The notes beneath the pieces were generated by a model that saw only the letters and a program-made list of their open reading frames with translations, was not told where the DNA came from and made no database searches. Of a stretch of DNA of 64,000 nt, positions 49,260 through 58,524 are shown one piece after another. How positions within the stretch are numbered: the stretch's first letter is position 1; each line of letters opens with the position of its first letter. This DNA is from Pseudomonas mendocina (GTDB lineage: Bacteria > Pseudomonadota > Gammaproteobacteria > Pseudomonadales > Pseudomonadaceae), in NCBI RefSeq assembly GCF_003008615.1, contig NZ_CP027657.1, positions 868,001 through 932,000 on the forward strand, read 5' to 3'. The position numbers and the translations under genes are program-made.

Positions 49260-49940
49260 ATGTCCCAACACGCCCACTCGCGACTCGGCCAGATACTCAT
49301 CAACAAAGGATTGATTAGCAGCACGCAGCTGGACGCCGCGATCAAGGCACAACTCACCAGCCAGAAGCGGCTCGGTGAAGTGCTCATAGAGCAGGGATTG
49401 CTGACTCAGAAACAACTGAGCAAAGCACTTAAGAAGCAGAACAACCTGCGCCTGGCCGCCACCCTGGTGGCAGCCCTGATGACGCCCTTCCAGATGGCCA
49501 GCGCCGACATCCAGCGCCTGCAGCCACCCAGCAGCATCACTCAGGAGGAAACGCCGCGCGGCATGCAGTCACTGAGCGACAGCGAAATGAGTTCGGTGAG
49601 CGCACAAGGCCTGGACGACGCACTGCAGGGTTTGCTGCTGCGCGCGGAAAGTGGCGATGGGCTGGGCACGGTCAAGCAACTGGCCAAGCTGGTGATGCCG
49701 GTACTCGATAATCTCGACGCAGAAACCAGCCTGCGCGATGTGCGCTATGACACCGGCAAGCTGCGCTCGACGCCGAACAACGACGGCTCGTTCAACGTCA
49801 ACCTGCCCAGCTCCATTGGCGAACTGCGCTTCGACAACATCCGCGTCAAGGACGCCCCCGCCGGGCAGAGCTTCGGCAACCTCAGCCTGCACAACATCGA
49901 CCTGTCCCAGGCCAGCCTGAAAATCAGCCTGCGCCCCTGA
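49260..49940 (+). CDS. Secreted or membrane-linked protein with MshEN-type N-terminal domain
   Basis: A protein of 226 residues from ATG 49260 (248 if started at 49194; neither has a good ribosome site). The first 65 residues, SRLGQILINKGLISSTQLD and KRLGEVLIEQGLLTQKQL, form two copies of the MshEN/GspE N-terminal motif, a c-di-GMP-binding fold in pilus and type II secretion ATPases. No ATPase part follows. A hydrophobic segment (LRLAATLVAALMTPFQMASA) ends like a signal peptide, then comes LSDSEMSSVSAQG, the short motif seen near the mature N-terminus of several secreted proteins, and a beta-rich C-terminus. It is an unusual joining of a cytosolic-type domain with a secretion-like segment. 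Confidence 0.75.
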   Translation: MSQHAHSRLGQILINKGLISSTQLDAAIKAQLTSQKRLGEVLIEQGLLTQKQLSKALKKQNNLRLAATLVAALMTPFQMASADIQRLQPPSSITQEETPRGMQSLSDSEMSSVSAQGLDDALQGLLLRAESGDGLGTVKQLAKLVMPVLDNLDAETSLRDVRYDTGKLRSTPNNDGSFNVNLPSSIGELRFDNIRVKDAPAGQSFGNLSLHNIDLSQASLKISLRP

Positions 49941-49970
49941 GCTCATACCAGGTTGTGATGCCCCATAACG

Positions 49971-49998
49971 AAAAAAGCAGCCCGTAGGCTGCTTTTTT
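49971..49998. terminator. Bidirectional terminator between the MshEN protein gene and rplS
   Basis: AAAAAAGCAGCC (49971-49982) and GGCTGCTTTTTT (49987-49998) with a four-base loop CGTA, with six T's on each strand. It ends the plus-strand gene (stop 49940) and the minus-strand rpsP-rimM-trmD-rplS operon (rplS stop 50016). Confidence 0.95.
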
Positions 49999-50015
49999 CA
50001 GAGAAGCGTCCGAAC

Positions 50016-50366
50016 TTAGGACAGCTTTTCCTTGATGCGCGCGGCTTTGCCGGACAGGTCGCGCAGGTAGTACAGCTTAGCTTTGCGCACGTCACCGCGA
50101 CGCTTGACGCTCAGGCTGTCGACCAGCGGGGAGTAGGTCTGGAAGGTACGCTCGACGCCAACACCGCTGGAGATTTTGCGAACGGTGAAGGCGCTGTTCA
50201 GACCGCGGTTACGCTTGGCGATAACGACGCCTTCGAAAGCCTGCAGACGCTGACGGTCGCCTTCCTTAACTTTTACCTGAACGATGACGGTGTCACCTGG
50301 GGCGAAAGTCGGGATTTCTTTGTTCATCTGCTCGGCTTCGAGCATCTGGATAATCTTGTTGGTCAT
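50016..50366 (-). CDS. rplS: 50S ribosomal protein L19
   Basis: A 116-residue ribosomal protein at the 30S-50S interface, with the signature [20 protein letters not shown] and the typical end [15 protein letters not shown]. It is the last gene of the rpsP-rimM-trmD-rplS operon, 42 bases after trmD, and is followed by a terminator. Length is normal. Confidence 0.98.
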   Translation of the reverse strand: MTNKIIQMLEAEQMNKEIPTFAPGDTVIVQVKVKEGDRQRLQAFEGVVIAKRNRGLNSAFTVRKISSGVGVERTFQTYSPLVDSLSVKRRGDVRKAKLYYLRDLSGKAARIKEKLS

Positions 50367-50408
50367 GCTGCGCTCCTAAGACAAGCCTCCCGGCCTGCCA
50401 TCGATACG

Positions 50409-51152
50409 TTAACTATCGTTCCGCTGGCGGATGTATTCCTCCAGCAGCTTCTTCTCTTCTCCAGAAAGCGAGCGGCTATCCAGAAGATCAGCGCGACGTT
50501 CCCAGGTCCGCCCAAGGGACTGCTGCAAACGCCAGCGCCGGATGTGTTCGTGGTTGCCGCTAAGCAACACCTCAGGAACACGTTTATCCGCATACACCTC
50601 CGGGCGAGTGTAGTGCGGGCAGTCGAGCAGGCCATCCGTAAAGGAGTCCTCCTCGGCCGAATCGGCATGACCCAATGCTCCAGGCAAAAGGCGCGTCACC
50701 GCATCGATCAGCACCATGGCCGGCAGCTCACCGCCGGACAGGACGTAGTCGCCAATCGACCATTCCTCGTCGACATGCGCCTCGATGAAGCGCTCGTCGA
50801 TACCTTCATAACGACCGGCGATCAGGATCAGTGCCTGCTCCTGCGCCAACTCGCGAACCGCAGCCTGATTCAGCTGACGGCCCTGGGGCGAAAGGTAGAT
50901 CACCTTCGCACCCTCTCCCGCGGCTTGCCTGGCGCTAACCAGAGCATCCTCGAGAGGCTTGATCTTCATCACCATGCCGGGGCCGCCACCGAAGGGGCGA
51001 TCATCCACCGTATGATGTCGATCGGTCGTGTAGTCCCGCGGGTTCCAGCAGTTGAGCTGCAGCAGCTCCTGCTTCACCGCACGACTGGTGATGCCGTACT
51101 CGCCGATGGCGGCGAACATCTCAGGGAACAGCGTGATGACTTCTACGCGCAT
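50409..51152 (-). CDS. trmD: tRNA (guanine-37-N1)-methyltransferase
   Basis: A 247-residue SPOUT-family enzyme that methylates G37 next to the anticodon and prevents +1 frameshifting. It begins [13 protein letters not shown] and has the knot motifs [20 protein letters not shown] and [15 protein letters not shown]. It starts 5 bases after rimM and precedes rplS, the usual order. The encoded protein protects reading-frame maintenance, while prfB in the same window uses programmed frameshifting. Confidence 0.98.
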   Translation of the reverse strand: MRVEVITLFPEMFAAIGEYGITSRAVKQELLQLNCWNPRDYTTDRHHTVDDRPFGGGPGMVMKIKPLEDALVSARQAAGEGAKVIYLSPQGRQLNQAAVRELAQEQALILIAGRYEGIDERFIEAHVDEEWSIGDYVLSGGELPAMVLIDAVTRLLPGALGHADSAEEDSFTDGLLDCPHYTRPEVYADKRVPEVLLSGNHEHIRRWRLQQSLGRTWERRADLLDSRSLSGEEKKLLEEYIRQRNDS

Positions 51153-51157
51153 GAGCC

Positions 51158-51694
51158 TTAGAAATCCGCATCCCAGTCCACCCGCATCTCGCCAGCAGCC
51201 AGATCAACCGTCAGCACGCATTGCTCCGTATAGGGCAACAGGCGCTCGCGATCATCCAGACTGCCCGCCACGGGCTTGACCACCATCACATCATTTGCAC
51301 CGGTCTCGAACAGATGGTCGACCACACCGAGCAATTGCCCCGCCTGATCGATGACCTTCAATCCGTGTAACTGGTACCAGTAGAACTCGCCATCATCCAG
51401 ATCCGGCAGCTCGCTGCGCGGCACGCAGATCTCGAAGCCGGCGTAGGTACGCGCGATTTCGCGATCATCCAGACCTTTCAACTTGGCAACCAGCACCTTG
51501 CCCTGAAGGCGGCCGCTGGCCAGTTCTACCTGCTTTACCTCGCCATCACGCCTGAGCGTCCAGCGCTGGTAATCGAGCACGTTATCGATGGGGTCAGTGA
51601 AGGAATAAACCTTTACCTCACCCCTGACGCCGTGCACCGAAACAATCTTGCCGAGAACAACCAGATCTTCGGCTACGGCCGGCGTCGTACTCAT
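51158..51694 (-). CDS. rimM: 16S rRNA processing protein RimM
   Basis: A 178-residue 30S maturation factor that binds ribosomal protein S19. An N-terminal RimM beta-barrel ([20 protein letters not shown]) is followed by a PRC-barrel ([19 protein letters not shown]). It lies between rpsP (8 bases upstream) and trmD (5 bases downstream) in the operon. Length is normal. Confidence 0.97.
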   Translation of the reverse strand: MSTTPAVAEDLVVLGKIVSVHGVRGEVKVYSFTDPIDNVLDYQRWTLRRDGEVKQVELASGRLQGKVLVAKLKGLDDREIARTYAGFEICVPRSELPDLDDGEFYWYQLHGLKVIDQAGQLLGVVDHLFETGANDVMVVKPVAGSLDDRERLLPYTEQCVLTVDLAAGEMRVDWDADF

Positions 51695-51702
51695 AAAGAT
51701 GC

Positions 51703-51954
51703 TTAGGCAGCAGCCTTGGCAGCTTCCTTGAGCAGCTGAGCAACGCGCTCAGACGGCTGTGCACCCTGGCTCAGCCAGTAGGTAGCACGCTCTTGATTGA
51801 CGGACAGCTTGACTTCAGCACCCGAGGCGATCGGGTTGAAGAAACCGATACGCTCTACGAAGCGACCGTCGCGCGCATTGCGGCTGTTGGTCACGGTCAG
51901 GTGGTAGAAGGGGCGCTTTTTGGAGCCGCCACGAGCGAGACGAATAGTTACCAT
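51703..51954 (-). CDS. rpsP: 30S ribosomal protein S16
   Basis: An 83-residue ribosomal protein, first gene of the operon. It begins [19 protein letters not shown], the universal S16 start, at ATG 51954; the frame is open to 51993 but those residues are leader. An out-of-frame ATG lies ten bases before the true start. Its promoter is at 52029-52056. Confidence 0.97.
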   Translation of the reverse strand: MVTIRLARGGSKKRPFYHLTVTNSRNARDGRFVERIGFFNPIASGAEVKLSVNQERATYWLSQGAQPSERVAQLLKEAAKAAA

Positions 51955-52028
51955 GAGAACATCGTTCCTGTAGTCGGTGCTAACTTGAGGCACACATCAA
52001 AAATGGGCCTAGGCCCGAAAGGCCGCAT

Positions 52029-52056
52029 ATTCTAAGGATTATGCGGCTGTTTGCAA
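52029..52056 (-). promoter_or_regulatory. Sigma-70 promoter of the rpsP operon
   Basis: Read on the minus strand, TTGCAA (52051-52056) and TAGAAT (52029-52034) are spaced by 16 bases, a fair match to sigma-70 -35/-10 elements. The leader after it, about 70 bases, has a short GGCC...GGCC hairpin before the rpsP start. Confidence 0.6.
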
Positions 52057-52095
52057 ATCTCTTTTTCCGACCAGCCGTCGAGCTGGGCACAAGCA

Positions 52096-53472
52096 TCAGA
52101 ATTTCGGCATGCCGCCGCCGGGGAACATCCCCCCCATGCCGCGCATCATCTTGGCCATACCGCCCTTGGCAGTGAATTTCTTCATCATCTTCTGCATCTG
52201 CTTGTGCTGCTTGATCAGCCGACCGATGTCCTGCACCTGAGTGCCGGAACCCAGCGCGATGCGACGCTTGCGCGAACCACTGATGATGTCCGGGTCACGG
52301 CGCTCGGCGGGGGTCATGGAGTTGATGATCGCCTCCATCTGCTTGAACTGCTTTTCGGCAGCGCCCTGGGCGTTACCCATCTGCGACAGGTTGACGCCGC
52401 CGATGGACGGCAGCTTGTCCATCAGGCCGCCGAGACCGCCCATGTTCTTCATCTGCTGCAACTGGTCACGGAAGTCTTCGAGATCGAAGCCCTTGCCCTT
52501 CTTCAGCTTCTTGGTGAGCTTCTCGGCTTTCTCGCGGTCAAGGGTCTGCTCGGCCTGCTCGATCAGACTGAGCACATCACCCATACCGAGGATGCGGGAG
52601 GCGATACGATCCGGATGGAACGGCTCCAGCGCGTCGCTCTTCTCACCCATACCGATGAATTTGATCGGTTTGCCGGTGATGTGGCGCACCGACAGCGCGG
52701 CACCGCCACGGGCATCGCCATCGACCTTGGTCAGCACCACGCCGGTCAGCGGCAGGGCATCGGCAAAAGCCTTGGCGGTATTGGCGGCGTCCTGACCAGT
52801 CATGGCGTCGACCACGAACAGGGTCTCGACCGGCTTGACCGCGGCGTGGAGCGCCTGGATCTCGGCCATCATCTCGGCGTCGATGGCCAGACGACCGGCG
52901 GTATCGAGGATGACCACGTCGATGAACTTGAGCTTGGCCTCACGGATCGCCGCATTGGCGATGTCCACCGGCTTCTGGCTGACATCGGAAGGGAAGAAGG
53001 CGATGTCCAGGTCGCTGGCCAGGGTTTCCAGCTGCTTGATCGCCGCAGGGCGATAGACGTCAGCGGAAACCAGCAGTACCGACTTCTTCTTACGCTCCTT
53101 GAGGAACTTGGCCAGCTTGCCGGCGGTGGTGGTCTTACCCGCACCTTGCAGGCCAGCCATCAGCACCACGGCAGGCGGTGCAGCGTTCAGCGCCAGATCT
53201 TCGTTGGCCGCGCCCATCAGCTCTTCGAGCTCGGCACGAACGATCTTCACGAAGGCCTGACCTGGAGTCAGGCTCTTCGACACCTCGGTGCCGACCGCAC
53301 GCTCCTTGACCCGGTTGACGAAGTCCTTGACCACCGGCAGAGCGACGTCGGCCTCAAGCAACGCCATACGCACTTCGCGCAGCGTGTCCTTGATATTGTC
53401 TTCGGTGAGCTTGGCCTTGCCGGTGACGCTACGCAGCGTCAGGGAAAGGCGATCGGTAAGATTTTCGAACAT
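52096..53472 (-). CDS. ffh: Signal recognition particle protein Ffh (SRP54)
   Basis: A 458-residue GTPase that targets membrane proteins. The N domain MFENLTDRLSLTLRSVTGK is followed by the G domain with GLQGAGKTTTAGKLA (P-loop), DTAGRLAIDAEM and TKVDGDARGGA, and the C-terminal Met-rich M domain that binds 4.5S RNA and signal sequences (MQKMMKKFTAKGG, ending in GGMFPGGGMPKF). ATG 53472 has AAAGGAA upstream. It lies next to the rpsP operon in the usual order, with its own promoter region shared with the divergent ypjD-like gene. Confidence 0.98.
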   Translation of the reverse strand: MFENLTDRLSLTLRSVTGKAKLTEDNIKDTLREVRMALLEADVALPVVKDFVNRVKERAVGTEVSKSLTPGQAFVKIVRAELEELMGAANEDLALNAAPPAVVLMAGLQGAGKTTTAGKLAKFLKERKKKSVLLVSADVYRPAAIKQLETLASDLDIAFFPSDVSQKPVDIANAAIREAKLKFIDVVILDTAGRLAIDAEMMAEIQALHAAVKPVETLFVVDAMTGQDAANTAKAFADALPLTGVVLTKVDGDARGGAALSVRHITGKPIKFIGMGEKSDALEPFHPDRIASRILGMGDVLSLIEQAEQTLDREKAEKLTKKLKKGKGFDLEDFRDQLQQMKNMGGLGGLMDKLPSIGGVNLSQMGNAQGAAEKQFKQMEAIINSMTPAERRDPDIISGSRKRRIALGSGTQVQDIGRLIKQHKQMQKMMKKFTAKGGMAKMMRGMGGMFPGGGMPKF

Positions 53473-53628
53473 GCGCGTTCCTTTGAAGAGCGCCCAGACT
53501 GGGCCAGGCATGCAACAGGCGGCGGATTATAGCGGAGTCACCGCGCCACCGACACCGCCTGCGGTCTTTCGTGTCACCGGCCTTCTGTGCCACACTCAGC
53601 GCCTTTCGGGCTCGCCTTACACGGACTT

Positions 53629-54429
53629 ATGCACCCTCTGCTGCCCAGCCTAGCCGCTGCCTTCCTATATGCCGGCGCTGCCGCCTACCAAGGTCTGCAC
53701 CTGAAAAAGCGCAGCACACCCGACAAGCGCCTGCTCGTAGTGTTCGGCGCACTCGCCTTGCTGCTGCACGGCGTCAGCCTGTTCTTCCAGCTGAACCACG
53801 GCGGCGCCCTCAACCTGGACTTCTTCAATGCAGCCAGCCTGATTGCCTGCGCGGTGATCGCACTGATCCTGCTGGCCTGCCTGCGCATACCGGTGCAAAA
53901 CCTGCTGCTTTTTCTGTTCCCGCTGGGCGCGATGACCGTGCTGCTCGCCGAGTTCATGCCCTCTGGCACCATCAGCCCGGTGCAGGCACACCCCGGCATC
54001 CTTGCACATATCCTGCTGTCGATCCTGGCCTATGGCCTGCTGACCATCGCCGTGTTCCAGTCGATCCTGCTGTTGCTGCAGGACTACCAGCTCAAGCACA
54101 AGCACCCGTCCGGACTGATCAAGAACTTTCCTCCTCTGCAAACCATGGAAAGCCTGCTGTTCGGCTTCCTGCTGGCTGGCTGGATCGCCCTGTCGTTGTC
54201 ACTGCTGTCAGGTGCGTTGTTCCTCGACGACCTGTTCGCCCAGCACCTGGCGCACAAGACCATCCTCTCCTGCTTCGCCTGGGTGGTATTCGCCGTGCTG
54301 CTGTGGGGACGCCATCAGATGGGCTGGCGCGGGCACAAGGCCATTCGCTGGACGCTGGCCGGCTTCTGCCTGCTGATGCTGGCCTACTTCGGCAGCAAGC
54401 TGGTTCGCGAATTCATCCTGCACGTTTGA
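53629..54429 (+). CDS. CcsA/YpjD-family membrane protein (cytochrome c assembly type)
   Basis: A 266-residue inner-membrane protein with about eight hydrophobic segments, in the family of the haem-handling CcsA/CcmC domain. It shows the tryptophan-rich text typical of it (FAWVVFAVLLWGRHQMGWRG), and His residues that could ligate haem. The gene upstream of ffh in gammaproteobacteria is called ypjD, and this matches it. The start at ATG 53629 (MHPLLPSLAAAFLYAG) fits the family. Actual function in the cell is unproven. Confidence 0.9.
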   Translation: MHPLLPSLAAAFLYAGAAAYQGLHLKKRSTPDKRLLVVFGALALLLHGVSLFFQLNHGGALNLDFFNAASLIACAVIALILLACLRIPVQNLLLFLFPLGAMTVLLAEFMPSGTISPVQAHPGILAHILLSILAYGLLTIAVFQSILLLLQDYQLKHKHPSGLIKNFPPLQTMESLLFGFLLAGWIALSLSLLSGALFLDDLFAQHLAHKTILSCFAWVVFAVLLWGRHQMGWRGHKAIRWTLAGFCLLMLAYFGSKLVREFILHV

Positions 54430-54431
54430 CT

Positions 54432-54485
54432 GTAGGACGGGTGCAACCCGCCACCGACACCAATGGCGGCTTACACCCGCCCTAC
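54432..54485. repeat. REP-like palindrome, second copy
   Basis: GTAGGACGGGTGCAACCCGCC (54432-54452) and GGCGGCTTACACCCGCCCTAC (54465-54485) form an imperfect inverted repeat related to the perfect copy at 25639-25691. It lies just past the ypjD-like stop, where it could act as a weak mRNA end or terminator. Confidence 0.8.
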
Positions 54486-54494
54486 TTACGGATC

Positions 54495-54517
54495 TTCCCG
54501 GATTGCATCCGGGCTAC
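54495..54517. repeat. CCCGGATTGCATCCGGG repeat, first copy
   Basis: The 23-base unit TTCCCGGATTGCATCCGGGCTAC is self-complementary around GATTGCATC and reappears exactly at 59869-59891. It is a short extragenic palindrome of the REP type. Confidence 0.8.
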
Positions 54518-54542
54518 GGATTCAGCGGCACCTAGCTGAAGC

Positions 54543-55262
54543 TCAACAAGCCCTCGCCAGGCGCTCAGCCAGGCCTTGCGCCCAAACCCTGTAACCCAGC
54601 GCGGATGGATGGTAGCCATCCTCCGCCAGGTAGCGCGCCTCGAAGGCCAGGCTCAACTCGCAATATTGCGCTTGCTGCTCCCGTGCCACCGCACGCAGCT
54701 CGCGATCCAGCAAACTCGCCCGCCAGCCAAGCAGTTGCCGCAGCAGCCAGGGCAAGGCCCGAAAGTGCTGCAAGGGCGGTACGGCGCTGAACGCCACCAC
54801 CATCCCCCGCTCACGCAACGCCACGGCCATGCCGCGCAAGGCCGCCTGCCAGCGTTTGCAGGTAGTGAGATGAGTGGTGTCGTTGACGCCGAAAACCAGC
54901 AAGGCCAGATCGGCCGGCTCGTTCAGGACTTCAGGCAACAGACGCTGACACGCCTGCTCGGCAGTGATGCCGTTTTCGCCACAGGCATGCCAGCGCACCG
55001 GCCGCTGCATGCGTTCGGCAAGCGCTTCAGCCAGGCAGGCGACCAGCGCCTCATCAAGGTGCTTTACACCGACTCCGGCGACCGTCGACTCACCGACCAG
55101 CAGCAGGCGAAACGGCTCGCCAGGCAATGCGGCGCCAGCCAGGCCACGAACCTCCCCCTCTGCCGGCGGCAAACGCAACGCCGTGCGCCGCGTACGCAAT
55201 GCCAGCGGCACTGCGAGCGGCGCTAGCGCAAGCGTCGCCAGCCACCAGAGGGCATGTCTCAC
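54543..55262 (-). CDS. SGNH/GDSL-type hydrolase (lysophospholipase/esterase-like)
   Basis: A 239-residue protein with an N-terminal membrane or signal segment (residues 4-22). It carries the SGNH catalytic blocks: LLLVGEST (Ser59, block I), GVNDTT (block III with Asn) and DGYHPS (Asp and His, block V). Members cleave esters or thioesters, as TesA/lysophospholipase L1. Its ATG overlaps the purT stop by 4 bases, so it is translationally coupled to purT although unrelated to purines. Confidence 0.9.
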   Translation of the reverse strand: MRHALWWLATLALAPLAVPLALRTRRTALRLPPAEGEVRGLAGAALPGEPFRLLLVGESTVAGVGVKHLDEALVACLAEALAERMQRPVRWHACGENGITAEQACQRLLPEVLNEPADLALLVFGVNDTTHLTTCKRWQAALRGMAVALRERGMVVAFSAVPPLQHFRALPWLLRQLLGWRASLLDRELRAVAREQQAQYCELSLAFEARYLAEDGYHPSALGYRVWAQGLAERLARAC

Positions 55263-56440
55263 AGCTGGACGCGAACAGCCTTGGCGCTGCGCAGTGCCTT
55301 GGCACGAGCCTCATCGATCGACTCGTCACGCGCCAGTGCCACACCCATGCGACGCTGGCCCTTGACCTCCGGCTTGCCGAACAGGCGCAGTGCGGTATCC
55401 GGCTCGCTCAGCGCAGCACCGAGATTGGAGAAGCTGGCCTGCTGCGAGTTGCCCTCGACCAGGATCACCGCCGAAGCCGACGGGCCCAGCTGGCGAATGG
55501 CCGGAATCGGCAAACCGAGAATGGCGCGCGCATGCAGGGCGAATTCGGACAGATCCTGAGAAATCAGAGTCACCAGACCGGTATCGTGCGGACGCGGCGA
55601 GACCTCGCTGAACCACACCTGATCGCCCTTGACGAACAGCTCGACACCAAACAGACCACGACCGCCCAGCGCCTCGGTGACCGCCAGCGCAACGCGCTCG
55701 GACTCTGCCAACGCTTTCGGACTCATCGCCTGCGGCTGCCAGGATTCCTGGTAATCGCCGTTCTCCTGGCGGTGGCCGATCGGCGCGCAGAAACTGGTAC
55801 CACTGGCATGACGCACGGTCAGCAGGGTGATTTCGTAATCGAAGTCGATGAAACCTTCGACGATCACCCGGCCCTTGCCGGCACGACCGCCTTCCTGAGC
55901 GTAATCCCAGGACTTCTGCAGGTCAGCATCGCTGCGCAGCACGCTCTGCCCCTTGCCGGAAGAGCTCATGATCGGCTTGGCGACACAGGGATAGCCAACG
56001 GACTTCACCGAGGCGACGTAGTCTTCGAAGTTGTCCGAGAAGTGGTACGGCGAAGTCGGCAGGCCCAGTTCTTCGGCGGCCAGACGACGGATGCCTTCGC
56101 GGTTCATGGTCAGCTGTGCGGCGCGTGCGGTGGGCACCACGTTGAAGCCTTCGCTCTCCAGCTCGACCAGGGTCGCGGTGGCGATGGCCTCGATCTCGGG
56201 AACGATGTAGTGCGGCTGCTCCTTCTCGATCACCGCGCGCAGGGCAGCGCCGTCGAGCATGTCGATCACGTGACTGCGATGCGCCACCTGCATGGCCGGG
56301 GCATTGGCATAGCGATCCACGCCGATGACTTCGCAGCCTAGGCGCTGCAGTTCGATCACCACTTCCTTGCCGAGCTCACCACAACCACACAGCAGTACAC
56401 GGGTCGCGCTCGGCGACAGAGGGGTTCCTATACGGGGCAT
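55259..56440 (-). CDS. purT: Formate-dependent phosphoribosylglycinamide formyltransferase
   Basis: A 393-residue ATP-grasp enzyme that adds a formyl group from formate to GAR in purine synthesis, replacing PurN. It opens [20 protein letters not shown], with the ATP-grasp centre at [12 protein letters not shown] and [20 protein letters not shown]. It works in the same pathway as purL at the end of the window. It ends in a 4-base overlap with the SGNH hydrolase gene. Confidence 0.97.
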   Translation of the reverse strand: MPRIGTPLSPSATRVLLCGCGELGKEVVIELQRLGCEVIGVDRYANAPAMQVAHRSHVIDMLDGAALRAVIEKEQPHYIVPEIEAIATATLVELESEGFNVVPTARAAQLTMNREGIRRLAAEELGLPTSPYHFSDNFEDYVASVKSVGYPCVAKPIMSSSGKGQSVLRSDADLQKSWDYAQEGGRAGKGRVIVEGFIDFDYEITLLTVRHASGTSFCAPIGHRQENGDYQESWQPQAMSPKALAESERVALAVTEALGGRGLFGVELFVKGDQVWFSEVSPRPHDTGLVTLISQDLSEFALHARAILGLPIPAIRQLGPSASAVILVEGNSQQASFSNLGAALSEPDTALRLFGKPEVKGQRRMGVALARDESIDEARAKALRSAKAVRVQL

Positions 56441-56468
56441 GAATATTCCTCGAAAACGGGACAGTGAA

Positions 56469-56669
56469 TCAGGAAGACGTCAGTAGAAGTCCCGAAGCGC
56501 GGGCGCGCTCCAGGCATAGTTGCAGCACCGCACGGCGCTCGGTGTTCTCCATGCGGCCCCAGCGGGTGATTTCGGCAGCCGTGCGCTGGCAACCGATGCA
56601 GACATCCTGCTCGTCCAGCGCGCAGACATGCACGCAAGGCGAGCGCACGGGCTTTTCCGCTTCACTCAT
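56469..56669 (-). CDS. DUF1289 small Cys protein (YdhL-like)
   Basis: A 66-residue protein with the DUF1289 pattern [20 protein letters not shown], i.e. four cysteines in two pairs that may bind iron or zinc, then the tail [20 protein letters not shown]. The start is ATG 56669, overlapping the end of the carbonic-anhydrase gene (56662) by 8 bases. The longer frame from 56726 has no family match. Function unknown. Confidence 0.88.
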   Translation of the reverse strand: MSEAEKPVRSPCVHVCALDEQDVCIGCQRTAAEITRWGRMENTERRAVLQLCLERARASGLLLTSS

Positions 56670-57186
56670 CGTCAGGCACCAGCTCGCGGGCGTAGCGCTG
56701 CGCATTATGGACGTAATGAGCGGCACTGGCTTCGAGCATCTTCTTCTGCGGCTCGGTGAGCTCGCGCACCACCTTGCCGGGGCTGCCCATCACCAGGCTG
56801 CCGTCGGGAATGACCTTGCCCTCGGGAATCAGGCTATTGGCGCCGATGATGCAGTACTTGCCGATCTTCGCGCCGTTGAGGATCACCGAGTTGATGCCGA
56901 TCAGGCTGTAATCGTCGACGCTGCAGCCATGCATCATCACGTTGTGGCCGACGGTCACGCCCTTGCCCAGGGTCAGCGGAAATCCCATGTCGGTATGCAT
57001 GACGCTGCCGTCCTGGACGTTACTGTTCTCGCCGATGTGGATCAGTTCGTTGTCGCCACGCAGCACGGCACCAAACCAGACGCTGGCACCGGCCTCCAGA
57101 CGGACTTTGCCGATCAGGTCGGCGCTCGGCGCAACCCAGCTGTCGGGATGGGCCTCGACACGGGAGCTTCCCAGGCGGTATTTCAT
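56662..57186 (-). CDS. Gamma-carbonic anhydrase-like hexapeptide protein (YrdA/PaaY type)
   Basis: A 174-residue left-handed beta-helix protein. The three zinc histidines of the gamma class are at His64 (VMHTDMG), His81 (VGHNVMM) and His86 (MMHGCSV). Many such proteins bind zinc without clear carbonic anhydrase activity, so the reaction is uncertain. Hexapeptide repeats ([15 protein letters not shown]) run through residues 15-145. It lies 12 bases after the CoA pyrophosphatase gene and overlaps the DUF1289 gene. Confidence 0.94.
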   Translation of the reverse strand: MKYRLGSSRVEAHPDSWVAPSADLIGKVRLEAGASVWFGAVLRGDNELIHIGENSNVQDGSVMHTDMGFPLTLGKGVTVGHNVMMHGCSVDDYSLIGINSVILNGAKIGKYCIIGANSLIPEGKVIPDGSLVMGSPGKVVRELTEPQKKMLEASAAHYVHNAQRYARELVPDDE

Positions 57187-57198
57187 GCTCGTCAGTCC

Positions 57199-57801
57199 TC
57201 AGCGCAGATGGATGAAGTGTTCGAGGGGCTGGTTCAGAGCGATGCCGGCGTCATAAACCAGATTGACCAGCTCCACCACCATGATCGCCGTCAGGCCCCA
57301 GATGCGGTACTCGCCATAGGTGTAGGACGGCACGTACCAGCTGCGCCCGAGGTAATCGATACGATGGGTCATCTCGCGCGGGTCGCTGCGAAAGAACTCC
57401 AGCGGCACCGAAAACACCGAGGCGATCTCGGCATCGTTGGCCTTGTACTCCACGTAGTCCGGCACCAGGCCGACATAGGGCGTAACCTGAATGCCGTGGC
57501 GCGACACCAGGCTGCTGAGCGGCCCGATGACCTCGACCAAGCCTGGCGGCAGGCCGATTTCCTCCTCGGCCTCACGTAGCGCGGTATCCACCAGATCACG
57601 ATCCTCCGGATCGCGCCGGCCACCGGGAAACGCCACCTCACCGCCATGGGTCGACAGACTGGTGGCGCGCAGGGTCAGCACCAGCTCAGGTTCGTCACTG
57701 CGGGTGATGGGGACCAGCACCGCCGCCTCGGGGAAGCTGCGCTCGGTCTCCAGAGGGCGCGGTGAATAACCGCGCACGCGATGGAGCAACTCGTCCAGCA
57801 T
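57199..57801 (-). CDS. CoA pyrophosphatase, Nudix family (NudL-like)
   Basis: A 200-residue Nudix hydrolase. The Nudix box GGRRDPEDRDLVDTALREAE continues to EEIG and the preceding STHGGEVAFPGG fits the NudL CoA-pyrophosphatase type, which splits CoA to phosphopantetheine and ADP. The start is either ATG 57801 (MLDELLHRV) or 57807 two codons earlier; neither has a strong ribosome site. It is divergent from the second Nudix gene (57951) and upstream of the gamma-carbonic anhydrase gene. Confidence 0.92.
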   Translation of the reverse strand: MLDELLHRVRGYSPRPLETERSFPEAAVLVPITRSDEPELVLTLRATSLSTHGGEVAFPGGRRDPEDRDLVDTALREAEEEIGLPPGLVEVIGPLSSLVSRHGIQVTPYVGLVPDYVEYKANDAEIASVFSVPLEFFRSDPREMTHRIDYLGRSWYVPSYTYGEYRIWGLTAIMVVELVNLVYDAGIALNQPLEHFIHLR

Positions 57802-57950
57802 GGGCATACTCGGAATCTTGTTTTGCCCGGCATCATGGCATGAAAGCGCTCGCTCGCCCAACCCCGACGATAGGCTTGAATGGCTTCAATGGCGGGCTTG
57901 CCGGCCACAACGCAGGCAGCCAAGATAGCGCCAGCAACCGAGGACAGGGC

Positions 57951-58505
57951 ATGAAATTCTGCAGCCAGTGCGGCAACGCCGTTACCCGCATGATTCCCGC
58001 TGGCGACAACCGCATGCGTCACGTATGCGGCCACTGCGCCACCGTTCACTACGAAAACCCGCGCATCGTTGCCGGCTGCCTAGCCGTTTGGGGTGACCAG
58101 GTGCTGCTGTGTCGCCGCGCCATCGAACCGCGCCGCGGTTATTGGACACTGCCCGCCGGTTTCATGGAGAACGGCGAAACCACCGAACAGGCTGCCGCCC
58201 GCGAAACCCTCGAGGAAGCCTGCGCTCGCGTGCGTGACCTGAACCTCTACACCCTTTTCGACCTGCCCCACATCAGCCAGGTGTACATGATGTTTCGCGC
58301 CGAGCTGGTCGACCTGGATTTCGCCGTGGGCGAAGAGAGCCTGGAAGTGCGCCTGTTCGAAGAATCGCAGATCCCCTGGTCTGAGCTGGCTTTCCCGACC
58401 ATAGGGCGTACCTTAGAATGCTTCTTTGCCGACCGTCGGCAGAACCTCTTCCCGGTACGCAACGAGCCGCTCGCGGCGCTGCGCGCTCATTACACGCCCC
58501 GTTGA
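57951..58505 (+). CDS. Nudix hydrolase with N-terminal zinc ribbon (NudC-related)
   Basis: A 184-residue protein with a CxxC...CxxC zinc ribbon at Cys4, Cys7, Cys26 and Cys29 (MKFCSQCG and HVCGHC) and a Nudix domain with GFMENGETTEQAAARETLEE. It may hydrolyse a nucleotide or NAD-type pyrophosphate. GAGGACA lies before ATG 57951. The L,D-transpeptidase gene follows 19 bases later in the same direction, probably co-transcribed. Confidence 0.93.
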   Translation: MKFCSQCGNAVTRMIPAGDNRMRHVCGHCATVHYENPRIVAGCLAVWGDQVLLCRRAIEPRRGYWTLPAGFMENGETTEQAAARETLEEACARVRDLNLYTLFDLPHISQVYMMFRAELVDLDFAVGEESLEVRLFEESQIPWSELAFPTIGRTLECFFADRRQNLFPVRNEPLAALRAHYTPR

Positions 58506-58524
58506 CCTTTGCGGATATCACCCG

